A DNA stretch of 64,000 nucleotides from JALYGY01 sp963800975. GTDB lineage: Bacteria; Actinomycetota; Rubrobacteria; Rubrobacterales; Rubrobacteraceae. The notes beneath the pieces are model-generated. The model made no database searches. It was not told the origin of the DNA and saw only the letters and a program-made list of their open reading frames with translations. Shown one piece after another: positions 8,905 to 17,723 of this stretch; within the stretch, counting starts at the first letter, position 1; each line of letters begins with the position of its first letter. A program made the position numbers and the translations under genes. The stretch lies in the NCBI GenBank assembly GCA_963800975.1, contig CAWDDB010000013.1, positions 186,001-250,000 of the forward strand, given 5' to 3'.

Positions 8905-10205
8905 CCGAGAGAAGGACGCCGCTGTACGACTTCCACTTTCGAGCGGCGCGGAACGTGGTCAAGGGGGGCGGGGACTTCATGTTCCCCACGTCCTACACGT
9001 CGCCGGTTGAGGAGCACCTGAACGTACGCCGCAACGTCGGCATGCAGGACCTCTCCACGATGGGCGAGGTGGACATAAAGGGGCCTGGGGCCGAGAGGCT
9101 CGTGCGGCGCCTGCTCGTCAACGAGGTGCAGGACATGGAGCCGGGCCAGCTCCGTTACACGACGATGTGCAACGAGAGGGGCGGCATCGTAGACGACGTG
9201 ACGGTCTACAAGTTCGGCGAAGAGCACTTCATGATCGTCACCAGCTCCGGACCGCGGCTCAAGACGTACCGCTGGGTCTCCGATCACGCCGAAGGCGCGA
9301 GTGCCTACGCCACCGACGTGACGGCGGCGCTCTCGCTGCCGGTCGTGCAGGGGCCGCGCTCGCGCAGCTTCCTCAAGACCGTAGTCGATGGCGTGGACCT
9401 CGATGCACTTCGATTCTTCCGATTCGCTACGTGTCGCATCGGCCCGGTGGAGCTCATCATCTCGCGCTCCGGCTACACGGGGGAGCTCGGCTACGAGCTG
9501 TACACCCCCGCGGACCAGGCCGGGCCCCTGTGGGAGTACCTGCTGGAGAAGGGCCGCGAGTTCGACCTCAGGCCCTACGGCGTGGAGGCCATGCAGTCCT
9601 TGCGCATCGAGAAGGGTCTGCCCCTTTACGGCCCCGACATAAGCGAGGAGGACACCCCGTTCCACGTAGGGCTGAGCCGCTGGATCCGCCTGCAGAAACG
9701 CGACTTCATCGGGCGCGATGCCCTTCTCCGGATCCAGGAGCGCGGGCTGGAGAGGCGCTGGGTCGGCCTGACCCTGGAGAGCGAGGTGCCGGCCGCCGCG
9801 GCGGCGAAGGTCTACAGCGTAGGCGACGTGGCGACCTTCCGCGAGGTGGTAGAGACCGGGGCCGAGGCCGGCGAGTACGAGGACGCGGTCATGCCCGGAG
9901 ACCGCCAGATCGGGCGCGTCACCTCCAGCGCGATGGGGCACAGCGTCGGCAAGATGCTCGCGATGGCCTACGTCGACACGGCCCACTCCTGGCCAGGCAA
10001 CAACCTGATCGTCGAGATCAACGGCCGCCCCGTTCCCGCCACGGTCTCCCAGACGCCGTTCTTCGACCCGGAGAACGCGCGCATGCGCTCAGAGCCCTCC
10101 GAGGACGAGAAGCGTTCGGAGCCCGCGCCCCGCGCGGTGACCACCAACAACTCTCGCCCGAACGTCAAGGCGAGGCGGTCGGCGGACGGGGGCACCGGCT
10201 CGTGA
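8901..10205 (+). CDS. GcvT-like aminomethyltransferase, second paralogue
   Basis: A 434-residue GcvT-superfamily protein, distinct from the DmdA-like protein upstream. Family features: MQDLSTMGEVDIKGPGAERL, TMCNERGGIVDDVTVYKF, VQGPRSRSFL, ISRSGYTGELGYELY and IEKGLPLYGPDI. The C-terminal 45 residues are a hydrophilic Lys/Arg/Ser-rich tail that is not part of the usual fold. No lipoamide-protein (GcvH) or GcvP gene is nearby, so a role in methyl transfer from a methylated amine is more likely than glycine cleavage. ATG 8901 overlaps the fchA stop; the stop overlaps the sarcosine oxidase GTG. Confidence 0.85.
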   Translation: MTERRTPLYDFHFRAARNVVKGGGDFMFPTSYTSPVEEHLNVRRNVGMQDLSTMGEVDIKGPGAERLVRRLLVNEVQDMEPGQLRYTTMCNERGGIVDDVTVYKFGEEHFMIVTSSGPRLKTYRWVSDHAEGASAYATDVTAALSLPVVQGPRSRSFLKTVVDGVDLDALRFFRFATCRIGPVELIISRSGYTGELGYELYTPADQAGPLWEYLLEKGREFDLRPYGVEAMQSLRIEKGLPLYGPDISEEDTPFHVGLSRWIRLQKRDFIGRDALLRIQERGLERRWVGLTLESEVPAAAAAKVYSVGDVATFREVVETGAEAGEYEDAVMPGDRQIGRVTSSAMGHSVGKMLAMAYVDTAHSWPGNNLIVEINGRPVPATVSQTPFFDPENARMRSEPSEDEKRSEPAPRAVTTNNSRPNVKARRSADGGTGS

Positions 10206-11458
10206 GCGTAACCTACTCGGGCCGTTACGACGCCATAGTCGTCGGCGTGGGTGGGATGGGCAGCGCCACCGCCTACTACCTCGCCCGGCGCGGCAAGCGG
10301 GTGCTCGGCCTCGAGCGTTTCGGCATCCCGCACTCCATGGGTTCCTCGCACGGCCACACCCGCATCATCCGCCTCGCCTACTACGAGCATCCTTCCTACG
10401 TGTTGCTCCTCCGGCGTGCCTACGAGCTGTGGCGTGAGATCCAGAGCACGGCCGGCGAGAGGCTCTTGCACATCACCGAATCCGTCGACGCGGGCCCGGA
10501 GGACTCGTGGGTCTTCAAGGGCTCCTGGGAGTCCTGCAAGCTCCACGACCTGCCGCACGAGGTTCTCACCGGCGCCGAGCTGCACCGCCGCTACCCCGGC
10601 TACCACCTGCCCGCCGACCACCTAGCGCTCGTGCAGCCCGAGGGCGGTTTCCTGACGCCCGAGAGATGCATCGTCTCCTACGTCGAAGCCGCCCAGTCCC
10701 TGGGTGCCGAGGTCCACGGCCACGAGCGCGTCCTGGAGTGGGAGCCGCTCGAGGGCGGAGTGCGCGTCCGCACGAACCGCGGAATCTACGAGGCGGACAA
10801 GCTGGTCATCACCGCGGGCGCCTGGGACGGGGAGCTGCTCGACGTGCTCGAAGGGATCGCCGTCCCCGAGCGGCAGGTGCTGGCCTGGCTGCAGCCCACG
10901 CGGCCCGAGCGCTTCAGCCCGAGCGCTTTCCCCGTCTTCAACCTGCTCGTGGACGAGGGGCGCTTCTACGGCTTCCCCGTCCACGGCGTTCCCGGCTTCA
11001 AGTTCGGCAAGTACCACCACCTCGAGGAGGATGTCGACCCCGAGACGCTAGACCGCGAGCCGCACGACCACGACGAGCAGCTGCTCCGGGACTTCGCCGA
11101 GCGGTACTTTCCCGATGGTTGCGGGCCGACGATGGACCTGCAGACCTGCATGTTCACCAACACGCCGGACAACCACTTCATCATCGACGTCCACCCGGAC
11201 CACGACCAGGTCTCCTTCGCCTCGCCCTGCTCCGGGCACGGCTACAAGTTCGCGAGCGTGGTCGGCGAGATCATGGCCGACCTGGCGGAAACGGGACTTA
11301 CGCGCCACGACATCAGCCTCTTCCGCCTCGACCGCCTGACGCATCCTTCCAGGCGCTTCCCCGGACAAACGCCGCCGACGGAGCCCGCCGACCACGAGGC
11401 GCAGAACGGCAGACCCGGTTCTTTCCCCCGCGTGTCGGACATCAGGCCGTTCTGGTAG
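10202..11458 (+). CDS. Monomeric sarcosine oxidase / N-methyl amino-acid oxidase
   Basis: A 418-residue covalent flavoprotein that oxidises sarcosine (or another N-methyl amino acid) to glycine, formaldehyde and H2O2. The FAD fold VVGVGGMGSATAYYLA is at the N-terminus, followed by SMGSSHGHTRIIR. The flavin-linking Cys is visible as Cys316 in TCMFTNTPDNHFIID, essentially the position known for the Bacillus enzyme (Cys315). SGHGYKFASVVGEI closes the fold, followed by an extra hydrophilic tail of about 30 residues. GTG 10202 overlaps the preceding stop. Last gene of the operon, completing dimethylglycine to sarcosine to glycine; the formaldehyde made here may be handled by the genes at 15.6-17.7 kb. 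Confidence 0.92.
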   Translation: MSVTYSGRYDAIVVGVGGMGSATAYYLARRGKRVLGLERFGIPHSMGSSHGHTRIIRLAYYEHPSYVLLLRRAYELWREIQSTAGERLLHITESVDAGPEDSWVFKGSWESCKLHDLPHEVLTGAELHRRYPGYHLPADHLALVQPEGGFLTPERCIVSYVEAAQSLGAEVHGHERVLEWEPLEGGVRVRTNRGIYEADKLVITAGAWDGELLDVLEGIAVPERQVLAWLQPTRPERFSPSAFPVFNLLVDEGRFYGFPVHGVPGFKFGKYHHLEEDVDPETLDREPHDHDEQLLRDFAERYFPDGCGPTMDLQTCMFTNTPDNHFIIDVHPDHDQVSFASPCSGHGYKFASVVGEIMADLAETGLTRHDISLFRLDRLTHPSRRFPGQTPPTEPADHEAQNGRPGSFPRVSDIRPFW

Positions 11459-11493
11459 CCGCGACAACCTAGCCAGACCACACCAGCAGTAGA

Positions 11494-11512
11494 GACGCCC
11501 CGCCGGGGCGTC
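11494..11512. terminator. Hairpin between convergent genes
   Basis: GACGCCCC (11494-11501) and GGGGCGTC (11505-11512) form a perfect 8-bp stem with a 3-base loop between the convergent sarcosine oxidase and MFS genes. A second related GGGCGTCTAC unit follows. There is no clear T-run, so termination efficiency is uncertain. Confidence 0.5.
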
Positions 11513-11551
11513 TACCCGGTCGGGCGTCTACCCGTCGGGGCGTACACGTCT

Positions 11552-12703
11552 CTACGCGGCGCCTTCGCGCCGGGGGCGAACGAGCGCCGTTGCGAGCGCG
11601 ATGCCGGCGAACAGGTAGAAGGTGAACGCGAGCCCTGTCGCGTCGGCGAGCGCCCCCGCCAACGGCGACCCGACCACCTGCCCGACCGCGATGAGCAGGA
11701 AGGCGGCCCCCAGACCCGCCGAGGGCCTCTCGCGGAACACCCTCACGGCCCAAACCAGGATGATCCCGCTGAGCATGATGTACGCAGCCCCGAATACCGC
11801 CGCGCTGAGGTAAGCCGCCGCGGGCACGGCGGCGAGCAGCCCGATCGCCAGCGCCAGGGCGACAAGCGAAGCGCGCAGCGCCTTCGCAAGCCCGAAGCGC
11901 CCGACCAGATCCCCGGCCGTCCCGCCCGCCAGGCCAGAGACCCCGATGACCACCCAGAAGATCGCCGAGCCGGTCTGAGAGAGGCCGCCGGATTGCACCA
12001 CCAGCTCCCTGGAGAACGTCCAGTAGGCGGCGCTGGCGAGCCCCATCCCGGCCGCCGCGGCAAAGAGCGGAAGAGACCGTGGCCCTACCAACCACCTTAG
12101 CGTAAGGGTCCGCGCATCTTCCCCATCCTTCCCGGTTTCCGGGGACGGGGCGAGCCTCTTGCCCGGCATGATCGCCGCGTTCCACAGCAGCACCGCAAAC
12201 CCCGCCACGGCGAACGCCGCCCACGCCAGCCGCCACTGATCCGCCGCAATGAGCGCCGCGGGACTGGACACAGCCACTCCCACGCTCGTGCCGCAGTTGA
12301 TGAGCGCGTTGGCCCGGTTCTGATCGCCGGGAGAGATGACCCGCGCCACGGCCTCGGCCATGGGCGGCGAGATCAGCCCCGCGCTGAGGCCCGCTACCAG
12401 CACCCCGACAGCCAGGACCAGGGCGGAAGGTGCCAGGGTCACCAGCACCATCCCGAAGACCGCGACCATCCCCGTCGCCACGACCATAAAGCGCGGTCCG
12501 ACCCTCGCGGTGAAGATCAGGGCCACCACCACCGCGCCGCAGTAGCCGGCGTAGGAGCCCGCCCCGATCAGACCCAGCATCGACGCATCGAGGTCGAACG
12601 CCTCGCGCAGCTCCGGCAGGAACAACCCGTAGGCGAAGCGCGCCAGCCCATACGAGACCGCGATCATGGCCAGCCCCGGCGGAACGAGCCGGACCATGGG
12701 CAT
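11552..12703 (-). CDS. MFS transporter, YbfB/YjiJ-like
   Basis: A 383-residue major facilitator protein with about 12 hydrophobic segments. The first reads VPPGLAMIAVSYGLARFAYG with FLPELREAFDLD after it, which is typical of YbfB/YjiJ-type carriers. ATG 12703 is chosen because GGGAG sits 6 bases upstream; an in-frame extension to 12808 would add a low-complexity hydrophilic leader. Divergent from the TetR regulator, the usual arrangement for an exporter under local control. Substrate unknown. Confidence 0.85.
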   Translation of the reverse strand: MPMVRLVPPGLAMIAVSYGLARFAYGLFLPELREAFDLDASMLGLIGAGSYAGYCGAVVVALIFTARVGPRFMVVATGMVAVFGMVLVTLAPSALVLAVGVLVAGLSAGLISPPMAEAVARVISPGDQNRANALINCGTSVGVAVSSPAALIAADQWRLAWAAFAVAGFAVLLWNAAIMPGKRLAPSPETGKDGEDARTLTLRWLVGPRSLPLFAAAAGMGLASAAYWTFSRELVVQSGGLSQTGSAIFWVVIGVSGLAGGTAGDLVGRFGLAKALRASLVALALAIGLLAAVPAAAYLSAAVFGAAYIMLSGIILVWAVRVFRERPSAGLGAAFLLIAVGQVVGSPLAGALADATGLAFTFYLFAGIALATALVRPRREGAA

Positions 12704-12970
12704 CGTCTCCCGTTCGTTACTCGCGCTCACGTCCGGTTCAGCTCCCGGAGCCATCCGACCGTTCTCGCCACACCCATCCTTTGCGCGCCGCAACGCATCG
12801 CCTGCCAAGGCCCGGCCGCGGACGAGGTTTACGCCGTGCCGTCTGCCGAACCCGTTCCGCCGGAACGTGTATCACGGCGTTGAGGCGGTTGATCTCCCTC
12901 GCCTGCTCGACAAACCACCGGATCAGACGCCGCATCCTTCCGACCTCCTCACGCACCAGTACCTGAATAA
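12704..12970. other. Intergenic stretch upstream of the MFS gene
   Basis: No gene is supported here. A minus-strand reading frame contains the plausible fragment IRWFVEQAREINRLNAV, but it has no good start or recognised family. It is left as possible remnant or leader DNA. Confidence 0.3.
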
Positions 12971-13008
12971 ATAGACAGGTCTGTATAGTTAGATTGGAGT
13001 ATAGACAG
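12971..13008. promoter_or_regulatory. Candidate TetR operator repeats
   Basis: ATAGACAG occurs at 12971-12978 and again at 13001-13008, exactly 30 bp (about three helical turns) apart. Each is followed by a GTC-containing, AT-rich half-site (GTCTGTATAG and GTCGGTATAA). The repeats lie in the gap between the divergent MFS and TetR genes, where a TetR repressor would bind. Confidence 0.45.
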
Positions 13009-13045
13009 ACAAGTCGGTATAATCAAGAGTTGGATAGTATGAGGA

Positions 13046-13651
13046 GTGAGGACGTTGAGAAAAGTCGAGGGTAGGGATGTGGTACGGCCCATGACCCCTG
13101 CGGCCGAGAGGTTACTTCGGGCTGCCTCGGAGTTGTTCTATGGGGAGGGGATCCGGGCGACCGGGGTGGACACCATTGTGGAGCGTGCCGGCGTCGCGAA
13201 GATGACGCTCTACAAGAACTTTGGCTCCAAAGACGAGCTTGCCGCGGCCTATCTGCGCGCTCGGAACGGGCGCTGGCGCGGGCGGCTCGAGGATGTGGTG
13301 GGTCAGGCGGGCTCGCCCAAGGAGCGGCTACTAGCGGTGTTCGATGCGCTGGACGAGTGGATGGAAGAGGACGATTTCCGCGGGTGCGCCTCCATCAACG
13401 CGGCCTTGGAGATCGCCGACCCCGACCATCCGGCGATGGCTGAGGTGAGGGAGTACAAGGAATGGATGCGCAGCTACATCACGAACCTGGCCGCCGAAGC
13501 CGGGGCTCGTGAGCCGGAAGAGCTTGCGGAGCAGGTCCTGATCCTCTTCGAGGGCGCGACCGTCACGGCCGCGATGCAGACCAGCCGGGAGCCTGTGCGC
13601 CGGGCAAGAGACGTGGCCGAGGCCCTGGTCTCGGACATCCGGAACGGTTAG
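13046..13651 (+). CDS. TetR/AcrR-family transcriptional regulator
   Basis: A 201-residue regulator with a TetR helix-turn-helix at about residues 20-65: TPAAERLLRAASELFYGEG, then VDTIVERAGVAKMTLYKNFG and SKDELAAAYL. The C-terminal ligand-binding half is typical of the family (ASINAALEIADPDHPAM). GTG 13046 or TTG 13055 could be the start; both lie behind a GAGGAGTGAGG Shine-Dalgarno region. Likely represses the divergent MFS gene and itself through the repeats at 12971-13008. Confidence 0.9.
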   Translation: MRTLRKVEGRDVVRPMTPAAERLLRAASELFYGEGIRATGVDTIVERAGVAKMTLYKNFGSKDELAAAYLRARNGRWRGRLEDVVGQAGSPKERLLAVFDALDEWMEEDDFRGCASINAALEIADPDHPAMAEVREYKEWMRSYITNLAAEAGAREPEELAEQVLILFEGATVTAAMQTSREPVRRARDVAEALVSDIRNG

Positions 13652-13733
13652 CTCTGGGCATGACTTTGTGGGGGCAGATCGGGCGACCCTGAACAACCGG
13701 GTGGGGACAGAAAGCGGGGTGTAGACTACTCGC

Positions 13734-14507
13734 GTGGAAACCGCAAAGCGCAACAGCAACCTCGTGCAGTCGGTGGACAGGGCCATCACCGTGATGGAGC
13801 TGCTCTCTCGCCGGGGGTGGTCCGGCGTGACGGAGATCGCCAGGGAGCTGGGTACCAACAAGTCCACTTCCTACCGGCTGCTGACGACGCTCAGGGACCG
13901 GGGGCTGGTCGAGCAGGACGCCGCGACCGAGAAGTACCGGCTTGGCTTCGGGCTTGTGGCGCTGGCCAGCTCGGTCACGGCCGACCTGGACCTCGTGCGC
14001 TGTTCCCGGCCGGTCTGCGACCGGCTTGCCGAGAAGACGCGGGAGACGGTCACCGTGGCGGTCCTGGAGGGCGACGACGCCATAATCGTGCACCAGAGCA
14101 ACTCGGGATCCTCGGCCCTCAGCGTGGACTGGTCTGGCCGGCACACGCCGCTGCATGCCACGGCGGCGGGAAAGATCTTCCTGCACTACATGCCAGAGGA
14201 GCAGCGGCGCCGCATCCTGAAGGGGCCACTTCGGAGCTACACCAAGAACACTATCGTGGACCCGGAAACCCTCCGCGCCGAAACACGGCCGGACGACGCG
14301 AGGGACTACTGGTACACCGTAGAAGAGCTGGAGGTCGGCCTCAACGCGATAGGCGCGCCGATACGCTCCGCCGACGGCGCGGTGGTGGCCGCGGTGAGCG
14401 TATCCGGGCCGGCGTTCCGGCTGCCTCCCGAGTCGTTCCCGAAGACCGGCGCGCTGTGCGCCAGCGCTGCCGACGAGATCTCTCGCCGCCTGGGATCCCG
14501 GGTTTGA
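13734..14507 (+). CDS. IclR-family transcriptional regulator
   Basis: A 257-residue IclR-type protein. The N-terminal winged helix is visible as QSVDRAITVMELLSRRGW followed by VTEIARELGTNKSTSYRLL (about residues 32-50). The C-terminal effector domain has HATAAGKIFLHYMPEE and VGLNAIGAPIRSADGAVVAAVSVSGP, the conserved ligand-pocket region. It starts with GTG 13734. It stands alone, 90 bp after the TetR gene on the same strand. IclR proteins commonly control catabolic operons; control of the betaine/C1 operon upstream is possible but unproven. Confidence 0.9.
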   Translation: METAKRNSNLVQSVDRAITVMELLSRRGWSGVTEIARELGTNKSTSYRLLTTLRDRGLVEQDAATEKYRLGFGLVALASSVTADLDLVRCSRPVCDRLAEKTRETVTVAVLEGDDAIIVHQSNSGSSALSVDWSGRHTPLHATAAGKIFLHYMPEEQRRRILKGPLRSYTKNTIVDPETLRAETRPDDARDYWYTVEELEVGLNAIGAPIRSADGAVVAAVSVSGPAFRLPPESFPKTGALCASAADEISRRLGSRV

Positions 14508-14701
14508 AGCGGCCCACTTTGCTACCTGGAGCGCCCCTCCGTGGTCTATCCCGCGATCGTTGATGTAGCTCGGGTAGGGGACACGACCTCGGCGAGGGAA
14601 AGCGGCGCGCTCTACCAGTCGGTCCGACGCGGACTAAACCGTCGCGATTCTGGAGTTCCCCACGCAAATCACCCCGTCCCGAGTTGCGGGAGGTATCGCT
14701 C

Positions 14702-15493
14702 GTGAAACAGTTGATCAGGATCTTGTTGCTTGCCGTGGTGCTGGTCTCGTGCGGGAGCGTTGCCGAGCCCACCCCGGCGGACGCCCAGGAGAGATGGCAA
14801 CCGCGGCCTGGCCTGAGCTGGCAGTGGCAGCTCTCGGGTCGCGTGAACACTTCCTTCGACGTCGATGTGTACGACGTGGACGCCGTCGAGACCCCGGCCG
14901 CGACGGTGGAGCGGCTGCACTCGGACGGCTCGAAGGTCGTCTGCTACATCAGCGCCGGGTCGTGGGAGAACTGGCGTCCCGATGCCGGAGACTTCCCCCA
15001 ATCGGTAAAGGGTCGCCCCCTGGACGGCTGGCCCGGCGAGAGGTGGCTCGACATACGCAAGATCGGAACCCTACGTCCGATTATGGAGCGTAGGATGGAC
15101 GTGTGCCGGCAGAAGGGATTCGACGCCGTCGAGCCGGACAACATAGATGGCTACGCCAACAGGAGCGGGTTCCCGCTGACCTACGCCCACCAGTTCGCCT
15201 ACAACCGGATGCTCGCCGAGGAGGCACACGAGCGCGGCCTGTCCATAGCCCTGAAGAACGACACCGCCCAGGTAGAGGACCTCGTCTCCGACTACGATTT
15301 CGCCGTGGTCGAGGAGTGCTTCGTCTACAGGGAGTGCGGCGAGTACTCGCCGTTCGTGGAAGCCGGCAAATCCGTCTTCCTCGCCGAGTACAACAAAAAG
15401 AACATCGCGACAAAATGCCGGAACGCCGAGAGGCTCGGCTTCGGCCTCATCTTCAAGCGTCTCAAACTCGACGCCTGGCGCCGCTCCTGTTAA
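14702..15493 (+). CDS. GH114 family (endo-alpha-1,4-polygalactosaminidase-like) lipoprotein
   Basis: A 263-residue secreted lipoprotein. GTG 14702 follows GGGAGG at a good distance. The signal peptide LIRILLLAVVLVSC ends in a lipobox-like LVSC. The mature part is a TIM-barrel of the TM1410/GH114 type: SWQWQLSG, FDVDVYDVDA, VVCYISAGSWENWRPD, GFDAVEPDNIDGY (acidic residues expected at the active site) and LSIALKNDTAQVEDL. The family includes polygalactosaminidases acting on bacterial exopolysaccharide. It stands alone, with no polysaccharide genes beside it. Confidence 0.85.
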   Translation: MKQLIRILLLAVVLVSCGSVAEPTPADAQERWQPRPGLSWQWQLSGRVNTSFDVDVYDVDAVETPAATVERLHSDGSKVVCYISAGSWENWRPDAGDFPQSVKGRPLDGWPGERWLDIRKIGTLRPIMERRMDVCRQKGFDAVEPDNIDGYANRSGFPLTYAHQFAYNRMLAEEAHERGLSIALKNDTAQVEDLVSDYDFAVVEECFVYRECGEYSPFVEAGKSVFLAEYNKKNIATKCRNAERLGFGLIFKRLKLDAWRRSC

Positions 15494-15639
15494 CGCCCGA
15501 CGGGTAAGCGGCGCGGCTCAGCGTCAGCGTGCCGCAAGACGGGGAGCCCGGATGCGGCTATCCTTATCGCGGCATAAAGGAGAAGGGGTTTGTCAGCCAG
15601 GGTAGTGAGTGGCTGGCCGCGAGGGAAGGGAGAGGCGTA

Positions 15640-16749
15640 GTGGATACCAGGGCGGCGGTAGCTTACGGGGCCGGGGAGCCCCTGAAGATCGAGACGGTAC
15701 AGCTGGAGGGCCCTCGGGAGGGCGAGGTGATGGTCGAGGTGAAGGCCAGCGGGGTCTGCCACACCGACGCCTACACGCTATCGGGCGCAGACCCTGAGGG
15801 CCTGTTCCCGACCATCATGGGCCACGAGGGCGCCGGGGTGGTTGTCGAGGTGGGGCCAGGGGTCACGAGCGTGAGCGAGGGTGACCACGTGATCCCGCTC
15901 TACACCCCGGAGTGCCGGCAGTGCGAGTACTGCCTGAGCCAGAAGACCAACCTCTGCCAGGCCATCAGGACCACCCAGGGTCAGGGCCTGATGCCAGACG
16001 GGACGAGCCGCTTCTCGATCGGCGGGGAGACCCTCTACCACTACATGGGCACCTCGACCTTCTCGAATTACACGGTGCTGCCCGAGATCGCGGTCGCCAA
16101 GATCAGGGACGACGTGCCCTTCGAGACGGTCTGCTACATCGGATGCGGGGTTACGACGGGCATCGGCGCGGTTATCTTCACGGCCAAGGTCGAGCCAGGC
16201 GCCAACGTGGTCGTCTTCGGGCTCGGCGGCATCGGCCTGAACGTGGTGCAGGGTGCCCGCATGGCCGGGGCAGACAAGATCGTCGGCGTTGACACGAACC
16301 CCGCGAAGCAGAAGGTCGGCGAGAGGTTCGGGGTTACCCACTTCGTGAACCCGACGGAGGTCGAGGGGGACCTGGTGCCCTACCTGGTGGACCTGACCGA
16401 CGGCGGCGCGGACTATTCCTTCGAGTGCATCGGCAACGTGAACGTGATGCGCCAGGCCCTGGAGTGCTGCCACAAGGGCTGGGGCGTCTCGGTCATTATC
16501 GGCGTCGCGGGATCCGGAGAGGAGATCTCCACCAGGCCCTTCCAGCTGGTGACCGGCAGGGTGTGGAAGGGCTCGGCCTTCGGCGGAGCGCGCGGCCGCA
16601 CCGACGTGCCCAAGATCGTGGACTGGTACAAGGAGGGCAAGATCGAGGTGGACCCCATGATCACGCACACCATGCCGCTCGAGGACATCAACCGCGGCTT
16701 CGACCTGATGCACGAGGGCGAGTCCATCCGCAGCGTGGTGACGTTTTAG
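15640..16749 (+). CDS. Class III (thiol-dependent formaldehyde) alcohol dehydrogenase
   Basis: A 369-residue zinc MDR-family dehydrogenase oxidising the S-hydroxymethyl adduct of a low-molecular thiol to S-formyl-thiol with NAD. In actinobacteria the thiol is often mycothiol. Catalytic zinc motif GVCHTDAYTLSG, then GHEGAGVVVEVGPG; the structural zinc Cys cluster is PECRQCEYCLSQKTNLC; the Rossmann motif is GLGGIGLNVVQGA. GTG 15640 is preferred: it has GGGAG 9 bases upstream and gives the standard length. The hydrolase follows after only 4 bases, so the pair forms a formaldehyde detoxification operon that fits the formaldehyde-forming sarcosine oxidase upstream. Confidence 0.93.
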   Translation: MDTRAAVAYGAGEPLKIETVQLEGPREGEVMVEVKASGVCHTDAYTLSGADPEGLFPTIMGHEGAGVVVEVGPGVTSVSEGDHVIPLYTPECRQCEYCLSQKTNLCQAIRTTQGQGLMPDGTSRFSIGGETLYHYMGTSTFSNYTVLPEIAVAKIRDDVPFETVCYIGCGVTTGIGAVIFTAKVEPGANVVVFGLGGIGLNVVQGARMAGADKIVGVDTNPAKQKVGERFGVTHFVNPTEVEGDLVPYLVDLTDGGADYSFECIGNVNVMRQALECCHKGWGVSVIIGVAGSGEEISTRPFQLVTGRVWKGSAFGGARGRTDVPKIVDWYKEGKIEVDPMITHTMPLEDINRGFDLMHEGESIRSVVTF

Positions 16750-16753
16750 CGCC

Positions 16754-17722
16754 GTGCCAGCCGCCCCAGAAACCCTGAGCGAGCACCGCAACTTCGGAGG
16801 CAAGACCGGCTTCTACGAGCACCCCTCCGAGGCGTGCTCGGGCGAGATGCGGTTCTCGGTCTTCGTGCCGCCCCAGGCGGCCGAGGAACGGGTGCCAGCC
16901 CTCTTCTACCTGGCCGGTCTCACCTGCACCGAGGAGACCTTCATGGTCAAGGCCGGCGCCCAGCGCCTCGCCGCCGAGCACGGCCTTATGCTGGTCGCCC
17001 CGGACACGAGCCCCCGCGACACCGGCATCCCCGGCGAGGACGACGACTGGGACCTCGGCACGGGCGCGGGCTTCTACCTGGACGCAACGCGTGAGCCCTG
17101 GTCGGCGCACTACAGGATGTACTCCTACGTTACCGACGAGCTACCCGCCATCTTGCTCGAGCACTTCCCCGCCCGCGAGGGAGCAATGGGGGTCTTCGGC
17201 CACTCCATGGGCGGCCACGGCGCCCTGACCCTGGCCCTGAAGAACCCGGATCTCTTCCGCTCCGTCTCCGCCCTCGCTCCAGTCGTCGCCCCCACGCAGG
17301 TGCCGTGGGGCGAGAAGGCCTTCTCCAACTACCTCGGCCCCGACAGGGAGACCTGGCGCGCCCACGACGCGAGCGAGCTGGTGCGCGAGCGCCCCTTTAC
17401 GGACGGGCGCGAGATCCTGGTCGACCAGGGCCTCTCGGATGGCTTTCTCGAGGAGCAACTCCGACCGGAGATCTTCGAGAGCGCCTGCTCAGAGTCCGGT
17501 CAGCCCCTCACCCTTCGCCGGCACGAGGGCTACGATCACGGCTACTACTTCGTCTCCACCTTCGCGGAAGACCACGTCCGCCACCACGCGGGTATCCTGA
17601 AGGGGATGACTGCCGGACCACCGGAACGATCACGTTCAGACGCGCCTTGCGCGGATCGGGCATCCACCGGAAACCGTGTGGTATGCTTGGCACAACGTAT
17701 CAACGGACGTTGGAGCGTATAA
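16754..17722 (+). CDS. S-formylglutathione hydrolase (esterase D family)
   Basis: Serine esterase that hydrolyses the S-formyl-thiol made by the upstream dehydrogenase, giving formate. Family markers: LSEHRNFGGKTGFYEH, LFYLAGLTCTEETFMVKAGAQ, the nucleophile motif GHSMGGHGAL (Ser151), LVDQGLSDGFL (Asp229) and EGYDHGYYFV (His262). The usual length is about 278; here the frame runs to 322. The last 40 residues are low-quality sequence that extends through the promoter and operator of the next gene, so they look like a read-through extension after loss of the original stop. GTG start at 16754. Confidence 0.92.
   Translation: MPAAPETLSEHRNFGGKTGFYEHPSEACSGEMRFSVFVPPQAAEERVPALFYLAGLTCTEETFMVKAGAQRLAAEHGLMLVAPDTSPRDTGIPGEDDDWDLGTGAGFYLDATREPWSAHYRMYSYVTDELPAILLEHFPAREGAMGVFGHSMGGHGALTLALKNPDLFRSVSALAPVVAPTQVPWGEKAFSNYLGPDRETWRAHDASELVRERPFTDGREILVDQGLSDGFLEEQLRPEIFESACSESGQPLTLRRHEGYDHGYYFVSTFAEDHVRHHAGILKGMTAGPPERSRSDAPCADRASTGNRVVCLAQRINGRWSV
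17693..17712. promoter_or_regulatory. Candidate operator of the cadmium/zinc efflux operon
   Basis: CAACGT (17693-17698) and ACGTTG (17707-17712) form a perfect inverted repeat, and inside it CAACG-GA-CGTTG (17701-17712) is a tighter palindrome. It lies just before the ArsR-type gene. A TATAAT at 17718-17723 abuts the ATG. The site lies inside the extended 3' end of the esterase gene. Confidence 0.5.
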
Positions 17723-17723
17723 T

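Noticed and set aside
12738..12956. Possible small gene upstream of the MFS transporter (MREEVGRMRRLIRWFVEQ...)
   Set aside because: It runs into Arg-rich shadow sequence and lacks a convincing ribosome site or homologous pattern.
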